Assembly (NCBI GenBank): GCA_022360615.1
Contig: JAKSCL010000326.1
Location: forward strand, 1-33,213
Source: Hyphomicrobiales bacterium
GTDB lineage: Bacteria; Pseudomonadota; Alphaproteobacteria; Rhizobiales; JAKSCL01
Length of the DNA: 33,213 bases
Direction: 5' to 3'
The position numbers were made by a program, and so were the translations under genes. This document shows positions 1 to 7,394 of the stretch, piece by piece. The notes under the pieces were generated by a model. The model was not told where the DNA came from. It saw only the letters and a program-made list of their open reading frames with translations, and made no database searches. How positions within the stretch are numbered: the stretch's first letter is position 1; every line of letters starts with the position of its first letter.

Positions 1-54
1 GGTACGGCGGACACCGAGGCATGTGAAGCGGCAATCCTTGAGGCGATCGGCTGA
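1..54 (+). CDS. Possible C-terminal end of an upstream gene
   Basis: Reading from base 1, frame 1 is open for 17 codons and ends in TGA at 52-54. The predicted tail (GTADTEACEAAILEAIG) is rich in Ala, Glu, Ile and Leu and looks like an ordinary C-terminal helix rather than a shadow frame. It precedes a hairpin and the M23 peptidase gene on the same strand. Seventeen codons are too few to assign a family, so this is only a plausible partial gene. Confidence 0.35.
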   Translation, partial: GTADTEACEAAILEAIG

Positions 55-79
55 TTGCAGACAGTCTTTGAAACGCCTA

Positions 80-100
80 GGGATCATCGTGGCTGATCCC
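80..100. repeat. Perfect 7-bp hairpin upstream of the M23 gene
   Basis: GGGATCA (80-86) and TGATCCC (94-100) form a perfect stem around a 7-base loop. It lies 26 bases after the possible stop at 52-54 and about 90 bases before the M23 start. No T-run follows (GCCCC instead), so it is not a classical intrinsic terminator; it could be a weak terminator, an operator or a 3'-end stabiliser. Confidence 0.5.
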
Positions 101-191
101 GCCCCAGTTGAATGTGCAAAGCGTGGCGCTGTTTTGCACTTCATTAACCACAATCGCCAACACTCATGGGCATTACATCCTGTGACGTTGC

Positions 192-1541
192 GTGACTATG
201 GCCAATACCTACCGCCACAATCCGCCTGATCCGGCTCGGCACTTCCGGGGCAGTTCCTCCGGTTTGCGTTTGAGCTTTCCCCATGAGAGTGGAATACGCA
301 CGCTGACGATTGCGCCTTGGGCCGCGATTGTCATCACGCTGATTGTCGCCGCGGTCCTTGCCTGGTGTTTTGCGGTCACCGGCTATGTGATGTTCCGCGA
401 TCAAGTCATCCGGTCGATGGTTCACCGGCACGCTCAGACTGTCGAATCCTATGAAGGACAATTGTCGTCCTTGCGCCTTCAGGTGGACGCGCTACGCGGG
501 CGGCAGTTCGTGAACCAGGATTCGCTGGAAGCCGGCCTTAAAAATCTCTCAGAGCGTCAGGAGCGCATCGAGACGCGTCAGGAAAAAATTCGCGAGATTA
601 TGGAACGGGCCAACGGCGCCAGTCTTGATGCATCCGATCATATGCCTGAACAGCATGGAACGGCCGCCTGGGATTTAGACACTCAAACGGCTTCGGCCCT
701 TCCGCCCCGGTCGAAGCCTGGACGGCTGCTGATCCGGCCGTCCCTTGCAAGTCATGGCGGCCAGACGGTCTCCCGGCCAGCCGCCGTCGCCCAAGCCGAC
801 TTCTCTTTTCTGGCCGACACCGATCCAGGCCCGCATGTGACATCGGCGCGGGCGCTTGCCTCACGGCTTTCCAGCATCGAACGCAGCCAGACAACGACAC
901 TGAACGCACTTGAGACCGCCGCGCTGAAGGAAATCGCGCGTCTTGAAAGCGTGTTCGCCGATATCCGGCTGCCAAGCTCCCGTTTCATCGAAAATGCACC
1001 GGAAAACCTTCTAACGGGAACCGGCGGCCCGTTTTTGCCCGTTCCTGAGGCATCGGCACCTGGAGACGCCTTCATCCGCCAGCTTGCCCGCATAGATACC
1101 GTGCTTGCTACGGTCGAGACCTTTCAAAACGCGGTGGACGTCATCCCCATCCGCCGCCCCGTCGCCGGTAACGCCCGCATCTCGAGCGGTTTTGGCCCGC
1201 GGGTCGATCCGTTTCTTGGCCGCCGCGCGATGCATTCGGGTATCGATTTCGCCGTTCCCACAGGCACTCGGATCATTGCGCCAGCCAGCGGCACGGTCGC
1301 CAAAGCCAAGTGGTGGGGCGGTTATGGAAACGCGGTGGAGATCGACCACGGCAACGGCGTCGTCTCCCGCTATGGCCATTTGAGCAAAATACTCGTGAAG
1401 GAAGGCCAAGCGGTCTCCACCGGCGAGGTCATCGGCAAGGCAGGCAGCACCGGGCGCAGCACCGGCCCGCACCTCCACTATGAAACCTGGGTCGACGAAA
1501 AGGCTGTTAATCCCATGCGCTTCCTCGGCGCGGGCACCTAG
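192..1541 (+). CDS. Membrane-anchored M23 family metallopeptidase (LytM-type endopeptidase)
   Basis: A 449-residue protein predicted to cut peptidoglycan peptide cross-links in the periplasm. A short basic N-terminus is followed by one hydrophobic segment at about residues 38-65, so the protein is probably anchored in the inner membrane with the rest outside. Residues about 75-140 are Glu/Gln/Arg-rich with heptad character, a likely coiled coil. The C-terminal 110 residues are the M23 domain: His348 and Asp352 in HSGID, His427 and His429 in PHLHYE, plus the GYGN and YGHLS segments typical of the fold. All metal-binding residues seem present, so it should be catalytically active, unlike EnvC/NlpD activators. 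The frame begins with GTG at 192; ATG at 198 is an equally good start and neither has a strong Shine-Dalgarno. It converges with prfB 54 bases downstream. Confidence 0.9.
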   Translation: MTMANTYRHNPPDPARHFRGSSSGLRLSFPHESGIRTLTIAPWAAIVITLIVAAVLAWCFAVTGYVMFRDQVIRSMVHRHAQTVESYEGQLSSLRLQVDALRGRQFVNQDSLEAGLKNLSERQERIETRQEKIREIMERANGASLDASDHMPEQHGTAAWDLDTQTASALPPRSKPGRLLIRPSLASHGGQTVSRPAAVAQADFSFLADTDPGPHVTSARALASRLSSIERSQTTTLNALETAALKEIARLESVFADIRLPSSRFIENAPENLLTGTGGPFLPVPEASAPGDAFIRQLARIDTVLATVETFQNAVDVIPIRRPVAGNARISSGFGPRVDPFLGRRAMHSGIDFAVPTGTRIIAPASGTVAKAKWWGGYGNAVEIDHGNGVVSRYGHLSKILVKEGQAVSTGEVIGKAGSTGRSTGPHLHYETWVDEKAVNPMRFLGAGT

Positions 1542-1595
1542 AGGGTTTTCAAACCGGTTTCTGCACCCGGACGATGGGGTCATCGTAAACGGCCG

Positions 1596-2715
1596 TTACG
1601 CGTCTTCGCCCTCGGTGATGCGCTGCGCGAGTGCCGCTTCCATGAAAGCATCGAGATCGCCATCAAGCACAGCCGTCGGATTGGTGTTTTCGATGTTCGT
1701 GCGCAGATCCTTTACGAGCTGATAGGGCTGCAGCACATAAGATCTGATCTGGTGCCCCCAGCCGATTTCGGTCTTCGAAGCAGCCTGTGCGTTCGCTTCC
1801 TCCTCGCGGCGCTGAAGTTCTGCCTCGTAAAGGCGGGCCCTGAGCATGTTCCAGGCAGTCGCCCGGTTCTTATGCTGGGAGCGTTCGCTCTGACACTGCA
1901 CAACGATCCCGGTCGGGATGTGGGTGATGCGCACGGCACTGTCGGTTGTATTCACATGCTGGCCGCCAGCGCCGGATGCCCGGTAGGTGTCGATGCGGAC
2001 ATCGGCTTCGCTCACCTCGACCTCGATACTGTCATCGACGACCGGAAACACCCAGACGGAGGAAAAGCTGGTGTGGCGGCGGGCCTGGCTATCGAAGGGC
2101 GAGATGCGCACAAGCCGGTGGACGCCCGATTCCGTCTTCAACCAGCCATAGGCGTTGTGGCCCTTGACGGTGATGGTCGCCGATTTGATGCCGGCCTCTT
2201 CGCCATCGCTCATTTCCATGACTTCGGATTTGAAGCCGCGGCGCTCGGCCCAGCGCAAATACATGCGCAAAAGCATGGAAGCCCAGTCCTGGCTTTCGGT
2301 GCCGCCCGCTCCGGCATGGATTTCCACATAGCAGTCATTGCTGTCCGCCTCACCGGAGAGAAGCGTTTCGACCTCACGTTTCGCGGCTTCTTCGCGCAGT
2401 TTGGACAGCGCTGTTTCGGCCTCCTTGACAACGTCTTCATCGCCTTCGGCCTCGCCAAGCTCGATGAGATCGATGTTGTCGCGGGTGCTCGTTTCCAGCG
2501 TTTTGATAGATGCGATGGCGTCTTCGAGCCGTTGGCGCTCACGCATAACGCCTTGCGCTGCCTCAGGATCGTTCCAAAGATCGGGATCTTCAGCCTTGGC
2601 GTTCAGCTCTTGAAGGGTTTCATGGGCGGCATCCCAGTCAAAGATGCCTCCTTAGCAGTGCAAGCGACCGCTCGATGTCATCGACAAGGGATTGGGTTTC
2701 GGCGCGAAGTGTCAT
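1596..2715 (-). CDS. prfB: Peptide chain release factor 2, expressed by programmed +1 frameshift
   Basis: RF2 recognises UGA and UAA and triggers peptide release on the ribosome. The main frame carries the SPF stop-codon recognition tripeptide (in RISPFDSQ) and the catalytic GGQ loop (SGAGGQHVN). The first 25 codons lie in another frame: ATG at 2715-2713, then an in-frame TGA at 2640-2638. A +1 slip at CTT (2643-2641) skips one T and continues GAC at 2639 through to the TAA at 1598-1596, giving 25 + 347 = 372 residues, near the 365 of E. coli RF2. Annotating from the first in-frame Met (2546) would lose 56 residues, including most of the N-terminal helical domain. The TGA senses RF2 level, an autoregulatory loop known in many bacteria. 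mrcA lies 82 bases upstream on the same strand, so the two may be cotranscribed. Confidence 0.95.
2637..2652 (-). promoter_or_regulatory. prfB: prfB +1 frameshift (recoding) site
   Basis: On the minus strand the order is AGG AGG CAT CTT TGA C. AGGAGG (2652-2647) is an internal Shine-Dalgarno-like stimulator three bases before the CTT slippery codon (2643-2641), and the in-frame stop TGA is followed by C, the poor termination context typical of prfB. The arrangement matches the E. coli site closely, with the leader the same length (25 codons, stop at codon 26). This is direct sequence evidence; use of the site is inferred from the family. Confidence 0.95.
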
Positions 2716-2797
2716 GAATCGGTTTTTGCGTAGGTTTCTTATGGGAGCCCGGGCCTATAGCCCAGTTTCCGCACCATACCAGACGGGGATTGAAGGA

Positions 2798-5254
2798 CTA
2801 GTACAAACCGCCCGTGCCGGAAGTGACAGCGGCATCGGCTTCCGGACTCACAGTCAAGGTACGGCCGTAGCCGTCCGTCATACCGATAATCGAATAATCG
2901 TCGGGCGGGCTCGTTCCCGGTTTGAAAGCCTCAAGGATGACTTTCGCATCGCCCGGACGGGCACGCAGACCATTGTCGGCGTTGATCCGCACGAGTCTGA
3001 TTCCCGGCGGCACCCGGAAAGGCACGGCCGGGGTATCGGCCAAGGCATCCACCATGAAATCCTTGAATACCGGCGCAGCCAATTGCCCGCCGGTTGAGCC
3101 GCGGCCCATCGGCTTCGGCTGGTCGAAACCGATGAACACGCCCACGACCAGATCGGGCGAGTAGCCGACGAACCAGGCGTCCTTCTCATCGTTGGTCGTG
3201 CCCGTCTTACCGGCCAGCGGCTTGCCCACATCACGCACGCGGGTCGCCGTGCCACGCTGGACGACGCCTTCAAGCATCGAGGTCATTTGATAGGCCGTGA
3301 AAGCATCGAGCACGCGCGGACGTTCATCGACGAGTTCGGGCTCGTCCTGGCCCTGCCACGTTCCGTTGCAATTGTTGCAAGTGCGCGGATCGTGTTTGTA
3401 AATCGTGCGCCCGTAACGGTCCTGAATACGGTCAATCAGCGTCGGCTCGACTTTCTTGCCGCCATTCGCAAGAATGCTGTAGGCGCCCGCCATCCGCAGA
3501 ACCGTTGTCTCGCCCGCACCCAGCGACATCGACAGGACCGGCTGCAGGTTTTCGTAAATCCCGAAGCGGCGGGCATATTCGACAATCAGCGGCATGCCCA
3601 TGTCGCGCGCCAGCCGCACGGTCATGACATTCCGCGAGAGTTCGATGCCGCGCCGGAGTGTCGAAGGCCCGTAAAACTTGCCGCCGTAGTTCTGAGGAGT
3701 CCAAACTTCGAGCCCGGGGCCTTGATCGATGGCGATGGGCGCATCCATCACCACGCTAGACGGCGTATAGCCATTGTCGAGCGCAGCGGCGTAGATGAAG
3801 GGTTTGAACGAGGAACCGGGCTGGCGCCGTGCCTGTGTCGCACGGTTGAATTCGCTTTGATCATAGCTGAAGCCGCCGACCATGGCCTTTACCCGGCCTG
3901 TATGCGGATCCATCGCCACGATGGCACCGCCCACTTCCGGGACCTGGCGCAGTTTCCAGCCGGGATTCTCGCCTTCGACCGGTTCGAAATACGCCACATC
4001 GCCGACCGAAAGAACCTGGCTGACCGCGGTGATATCGCGTCCCCTGCGTTCACCGGACGCCCAAACGGCCCATTTGACGTCATCCAAGGTGACGATGGCG
4101 GTTTCGCGCGCATCGGACAACCGGCGTGAAGGCAGCCGTTGCGGCCGCAGCCCGATCGCTGCTTCGCTTTCGGAGACCTGAAGGACAACGCCGAGCCGCC
4201 AAGGCTCCACGTCGTTCAGCATTTCAACCTCGCTAATCGCCTCGCCCCAATCGCCGCTCACACTGATATTCGTGACGGGACCGCGCCAGCCCTTCCTCTG
4301 GTCATAACCGACAAGCCCCCTGACAAGCGCATTCCGCGCCATTTTCTGAAGCTCAAGATCAAGCGTCGTGCGCACCGAAAGACCGCCTTCGTAAAGCGCT
4401 TTTTCCCCATAACGGTTGGCGATCTCGCGCCGCACTTCCTCGGCGAAATAGTCGGCGGCGAAAATCTGCGCGCCGCGCGAGCGCGGGATGACACGCAGCG
4501 GATCGCTTTTGGCGGTTGCGGCTTCCTCTTCGGAGATAAAACCATTGATCGCCATCCGGTCGAGCACCCAGTTGCGGCGCTCAATCGCCCGCTCGGTCTG
4601 GCGGAACGGGTGGTAGTTGTTGGGGGCTTTCGGCAAAGCGGCAAGATAGGCCATCTCCGAGAGCGTGAGTTCGTGCACCGACTTATCGAAATAGACAAGC
4701 GCTGCCGCGGCCATGCCGTATGCGCCGAGCCCGAGATAGATGTCGTTCAGATAGAGCTCAAGGATCTGGTCCTTGGTGAAGGCGCGCTCGATGCGAAGCG
4801 CGAGCAGCGCTTCCTTTGCTTTACGCTCAATCGTCACATCGTTCGTCAGCAGGAAGTTCTTTGCGACCTGCTGGGTGATGGTCGACGCGCCGACCGGGCG
4901 CCGGTTGCGCCTCAAATTCTGTATGTTGACCACAACGGCGCGCGCGATCCCCGAAAAATCAATGCCGCCATGCTGATAAAAGTTCTTATCCTCCGCCGAC
5001 ATCACCGCCTGGACGATTTTGTCCGGGATCGATCCGATCGGCAGGTAAAGCCGGCGCTCGGTCGCATACTCGGCAACCAGGCGCCCGTCCGTCGCATGGA
5101 CGCGGGTCATCACCGGCGGCTCGTAATCCTTGAGCACCTTATAATCCGGCAAATCCTGGGAAAGGTCCCAAATCACATAGGCGAACGCGATGGCGCCGCA
5201 CAATGCAAGGATGACCCCGGCGGTAAACAGCACTCCCAAAAACCGCAAAATCAT
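2798..5254 (-). CDS. mrcA: Penicillin-binding protein 1A, bifunctional transglycosylase/transpeptidase
   Basis: An 818-residue class A PBP that polymerises lipid II into glycan strands and cross-links them. Residues about 4-30 form a single membrane anchor. The GT51 domain follows, with catalytic Glu88 in SAEDKNFYQHGGID, the STITQQVAKN motif at 124-133 and the second Glu148 in ERKAKE. A PBP1A-type OB-like insert occupies about 320-430. The transpeptidase has Ser481/Lys484 (SSFK), Ser540-Arg-Asn (SRN) and Lys683-Thr-Gly (KTG). Length and domain order match alphaproteobacterial PBP1A. An odd feature is a CNNC pair (Cys626, Cys629) in a linker between the SRN and KTG motifs. amiC is 236 bases upstream on the same strand and prfB lies downstream, the usual rhizobial order. 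Confidence 0.95.
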   Translation of the reverse strand: MILRFLGVLFTAGVILALCGAIAFAYVIWDLSQDLPDYKVLKDYEPPVMTRVHATDGRLVAEYATERRLYLPIGSIPDKIVQAVMSAEDKNFYQHGGIDFSGIARAVVVNIQNLRRNRRPVGASTITQQVAKNFLLTNDVTIERKAKEALLALRIERAFTKDQILELYLNDIYLGLGAYGMAAAALVYFDKSVHELTLSEMAYLAALPKAPNNYHPFRQTERAIERRNWVLDRMAINGFISEEEAATAKSDPLRVIPRSRGAQIFAADYFAEEVRREIANRYGEKALYEGGLSVRTTLDLELQKMARNALVRGLVGYDQRKGWRGPVTNISVSGDWGEAISEVEMLNDVEPWRLGVVLQVSESEAAIGLRPQRLPSRRLSDARETAIVTLDDVKWAVWASGERRGRDITAVSQVLSVGDVAYFEPVEGENPGWKLRQVPEVGGAIVAMDPHTGRVKAMVGGFSYDQSEFNRATQARRQPGSSFKPFIYAAALDNGYTPSSVVMDAPIAIDQGPGLEVWTPQNYGGKFYGPSTLRRGIELSRNVMTVRLARDMGMPLIVEYARRFGIYENLQPVLSMSLGAGETTVLRMAGAYSILANGGKKVEPTLIDRIQDRYGRTIYKHDPRTCNNCNGTWQGQDEPELVDERPRVLDAFTAYQMTSMLEGVVQRGTATRVRDVGKPLAGKTGTTNDEKDAWFVGYSPDLVVGVFIGFDQPKPMGRGSTGGQLAAPVFKDFMVDALADTPAVPFRVPPGIRLVRINADNGLRARPGDAKVILEAFKPGTSPPDDYSIIGMTDGYGRTLTVSPEADAAVTSGTGGLY

Positions 5255-5311
5255 AATGGCTCGTCAGCTTACTGGTTCGTCACGGTTCGATGCCCGGGCG
5301 AAATCACATGA

Positions 5312-5343
5312 ACAGACCCTGAAATCGGGTCTGATTTCCGATT
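5312..5343 (-). promoter_or_regulatory. Overlapping inverted repeats in the amiC-mrcA gap
   Basis: Three mutually exclusive stems share this stretch: CAGACCC (5313-5319) with GGGTCTG (5327-5333), GAAATC (5321-5326) with GATTTC (5333-5338), and AATCGG (5323-5328) with CCGATT (5338-5343). All are perfect. They sit about 60-90 bases upstream of the mrcA ATG on the transcribed strand. Alternative pairing is the hallmark of attenuators or switch-like leaders, but no T-run follows, so function is only a guess. Confidence 0.4.
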
Positions 5344-5377
5344 GAGGCGACATCGCGGCGCTATGCGCTCACACTCT

Positions 5378-5413
5378 GTAACAAATAAACACAGCGTAAC
5401 AAGTAAACACAGG
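5378..5413. repeat. Two adjacent 18-bp direct repeats
   Basis: Copies at 5378-5395 and 5396-5413 match at 16 of 18 positions and abut with no spacer: each reads GTAACAA-A/G-TAAACACAG followed by C or G. They lie in the amiC-mrcA gap, about 125-160 bases upstream of mrcA. The AT-richer composition stands out from the surroundings. Tandem sites of this kind often bind a dimeric regulator, but I do not recognise the motif. The rest of the 5255-5490 gap shows no coding potential. Confidence 0.6.
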
Positions 5414-5490
5414 CACGCGGCCTTTCCACCCGCTTGCCAATCCCGCTATCGATTTCGATTCAGCCTTCAGCCTAAAGGCCGATAGTTACG

Positions 5491-6843
5491 TTACTGTATG
5501 CCCGTCTCGCTGCGTGAGGTCTGAACGCTTGCCTGAATTGGAAGCTGTTCCTGCGCGCGCAGATAACCAAGCATCGCCTCGACGATCGCCCCCGCAGTCT
5601 TGTTCTGCCACTCAGGCGACATCATGCGGCTTTCATCCTTTTGATTCGACAAGTAGCCGAGCTCAAGCAACACCGACGGGACGTCGGGCGCACGCAGCAC
5701 CTTGAAACCGGCAAAGCGATGCGGATTTTTGTTGAGCGCGGTAGCCGAACGCATCGAGTCGACAAGTGTTTTTGCGAAAAGGATGGACAGGTTCTTGGTC
5801 TCGCGCCGGACGAGGTCGAAAAGAATGCTGCTGACAGCATCGTTCTCGGTTTCGATATCGATACCGGCCAGGATATCGGACTCGTTTTCCCGCGCGGCGA
5901 TGGCAGCAGCCTCAGCATCCGAGGCGCGTTCGGAGAGCGTGTAGACCGTCGCACCGCGGACATGGCCCTGACGGAATGAGTCCGCATGAATGGATATGAA
6001 AAGCGTAGCGTCTTCGTCCCGGGCGATCCGCACCCGCTCCGCAAGTGGAATGAACGTATCCGTGTCCCGGGTCAGATGGACGTCGACAACGCCGGTTTCC
6101 GCTAGCTTCTCGCCAAGCAGCTTTGAAAACTGCAGGGCAAGGTCCTTTTCCTTCGTACCGCGGGGACTTATGGCGCCGGGGTCAATACCGCCGTGGCCCG
6201 GGTCGACGACGACCATCGGACGCTCTATCACAGGCCGCTGGGCCAGCGGCTCGCGCGCGTCGGGCGGAATGCGCCCCTCCTTCGCGCGCGTATTCGAGCG
6301 TGGCCAACTGGTCGCTGTATTCGCCACCGCAAGCCGCTGTTGAAAGGTGCCCGCATCCGTTTCAATGAGGTCGACGACGAGGCGTGCCGGCTGTCCGGCC
6401 TCAGGATCACGCACGAAAGCGCGGTCAATCAGCACCGGACGGTCCGCGTCGAGAACGATCCGAGACTTTTCCGGGCCGATACGGCCATACCGGTAGGCGG
6501 AAATCAGACCGCGGCCTGTCTCGCCTTTCCCGTCGGGAAGCGTAAACGAGACCTCGGGCAAATCGATCACGACGCGGTAGGGACGGCCGAGTGTAAATGC
6601 ACGAATTTGCACTGAATGCGAGAGATCCATCACGAATCGCGTGCGGCGGTTGTCGCCCGCGATTCGCGAATCAGTTACAATTGCGACTGTTTCCGACGCA
6701 TTCCCGGAAGAACCGGTTCTCGCATCGAGCGGCGGTGCGGCCATCAGTAGCATGGAAAGGGCGGCAAACGCCAAAACGCATGCGCGGCCTACCGCTCCCG
6801 CATTATGTTTGTCCCACATTGATGTTCCGCCCATCCGCATCAC
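5491..6843 (-). CDS. amiC: N-acetylmuramoyl-L-alanine amidase with AMIN domain
   Basis: A 450-residue zinc amidase that removes stem peptides from murein during cell separation. A hydrophobic segment at about residues 20-37 is a signal sequence. Residues about 50-160 form the AMIN targeting domain (segments RFVMDLS, YRVVIDLPEV). The Amidase_3 domain starts near 210: His217 (DPGHGG), Glu232 (GTKEKD), His286 (SIHADS) and Glu394 (LLELGYLSN) are the expected zinc and catalytic residues. An Ala/Glu-rich stretch at about 305-345 sits where the autoinhibitory helix of AmiC-type enzymes lies. The start is uncertain: GTG at 6843 and ATG at 6840, 6834 or 6819 are all in frame, and ATG 6819 has GGCGGA upstream. 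It is divergent from rne and heads the amiC-mrcA-prfB group. Confidence 0.93.
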   Translation of the reverse strand: MMRMGGTSMWDKHNAGAVGRACVLAFAALSMLLMAAPPLDARTGSSGNASETVAIVTDSRIAGDNRRTRFVMDLSHSVQIRAFTLGRPYRVVIDLPEVSFTLPDGKGETGRGLISAYRYGRIGPEKSRIVLDADRPVLIDRAFVRDPEAGQPARLVVDLIETDAGTFQQRLAVANTATSWPRSNTRAKEGRIPPDAREPLAQRPVIERPMVVVDPGHGGIDPGAISPRGTKEKDLALQFSKLLGEKLAETGVVDVHLTRDTDTFIPLAERVRIARDEDATLFISIHADSFRQGHVRGATVYTLSERASDAEAAAIAARENESDILAGIDIETENDAVSSILFDLVRRETKNLSILFAKTLVDSMRSATALNKNPHRFAGFKVLRAPDVPSVLLELGYLSNQKDESRMMSPEWQNKTAGAIVEAMLGYLRAQEQLPIQASVQTSRSETGIQ

Positions 6844-7394
6844 ATCCGCCTGCTTTCATGCCGCGCGCACGCCATTTCCCGCGATGGCCCAGCCACTCGG
6901 CACAATACCGTGTTATGAAAATGGCGCGATATGATTAATCGCTGCTTTCCAATGTTTGTTTGCATTGCTTTTTCATAGAGTTGGGACTGCTCGGCACCTC
7001 GCGTCCTGCAAATCGGATTTGCCATCCGGGAAAAGGCGGATAAGGTGTTCTTGTCATAAATCGACGATCCTCTGTTTCGCCTGCCCGTCTCCGGGCCTCT
7101 CAACGGTCCGCTTTCATACACATGTGCCGGGCGAGATGACCCCCGCAATTGCTGCGGTGGCGGATCGGCTGACATGGGTAACACAAATGCACTGCTCCAG
7201 TCATATCGCAGCCCTTGAAATGGATGCGCACCGAGGCCCGACGGCCCGGAAGAAGACGCATCTGGCTGGCTTGGGGACATGCAAATCGCACAACCGAATT
7301 ATCAACCTTCGCGCGGCGAGGCGCCCGATCGGGATGCCCGCGTTTCATTGGCTTCCGTCCCGCGGCCCGCGCGCGATCACAAAGAGCGTAACCA
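6844..7394. other. Divergent amiC/rne intergenic region, no gene seen
   Basis: About 550 bases between two divergent genes; the open frames here lack family resemblance or consistent codon use. It should hold the amiC promoter and the rne promoter plus a long rne leader. RNase E leaders are commonly structured and autoregulatory. A 10-bp palindrome CCCGATCGGG occurs at 7324-7333, about 60 bases before the rne start, and a stronger palindrome at 7008-7022 is listed separately. I could not place convincing -35/-10 boxes. Confidence 0.5.
7008..7022. promoter_or_regulatory. 15-base perfect palindrome in the amiC/rne gap
   Basis: GCAAATC-G-GATTTGC is perfectly symmetric around one central G. Its single-base centre makes it a better candidate for a dimeric protein operator than for an RNA hairpin. 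It lies 165 bases from the amiC end of the gap and 373 bases from the rne start. The half-site GCAAATC recurs once in the gap near 7280. The binding protein is unknown. Confidence 0.4.

Noticed and set aside
1752-2717. Long plus-strand frame opposite prfB
   Set aside because: It is the GC-driven antisense shadow of prfB; the minus strand has clear RF2 motifs and a recoding site.
4139-5311. 390-codon plus-strand frame opposite mrcA
   Set aside because: Antisense of the transglycosylase domain; no domain pattern and no ribosome site.
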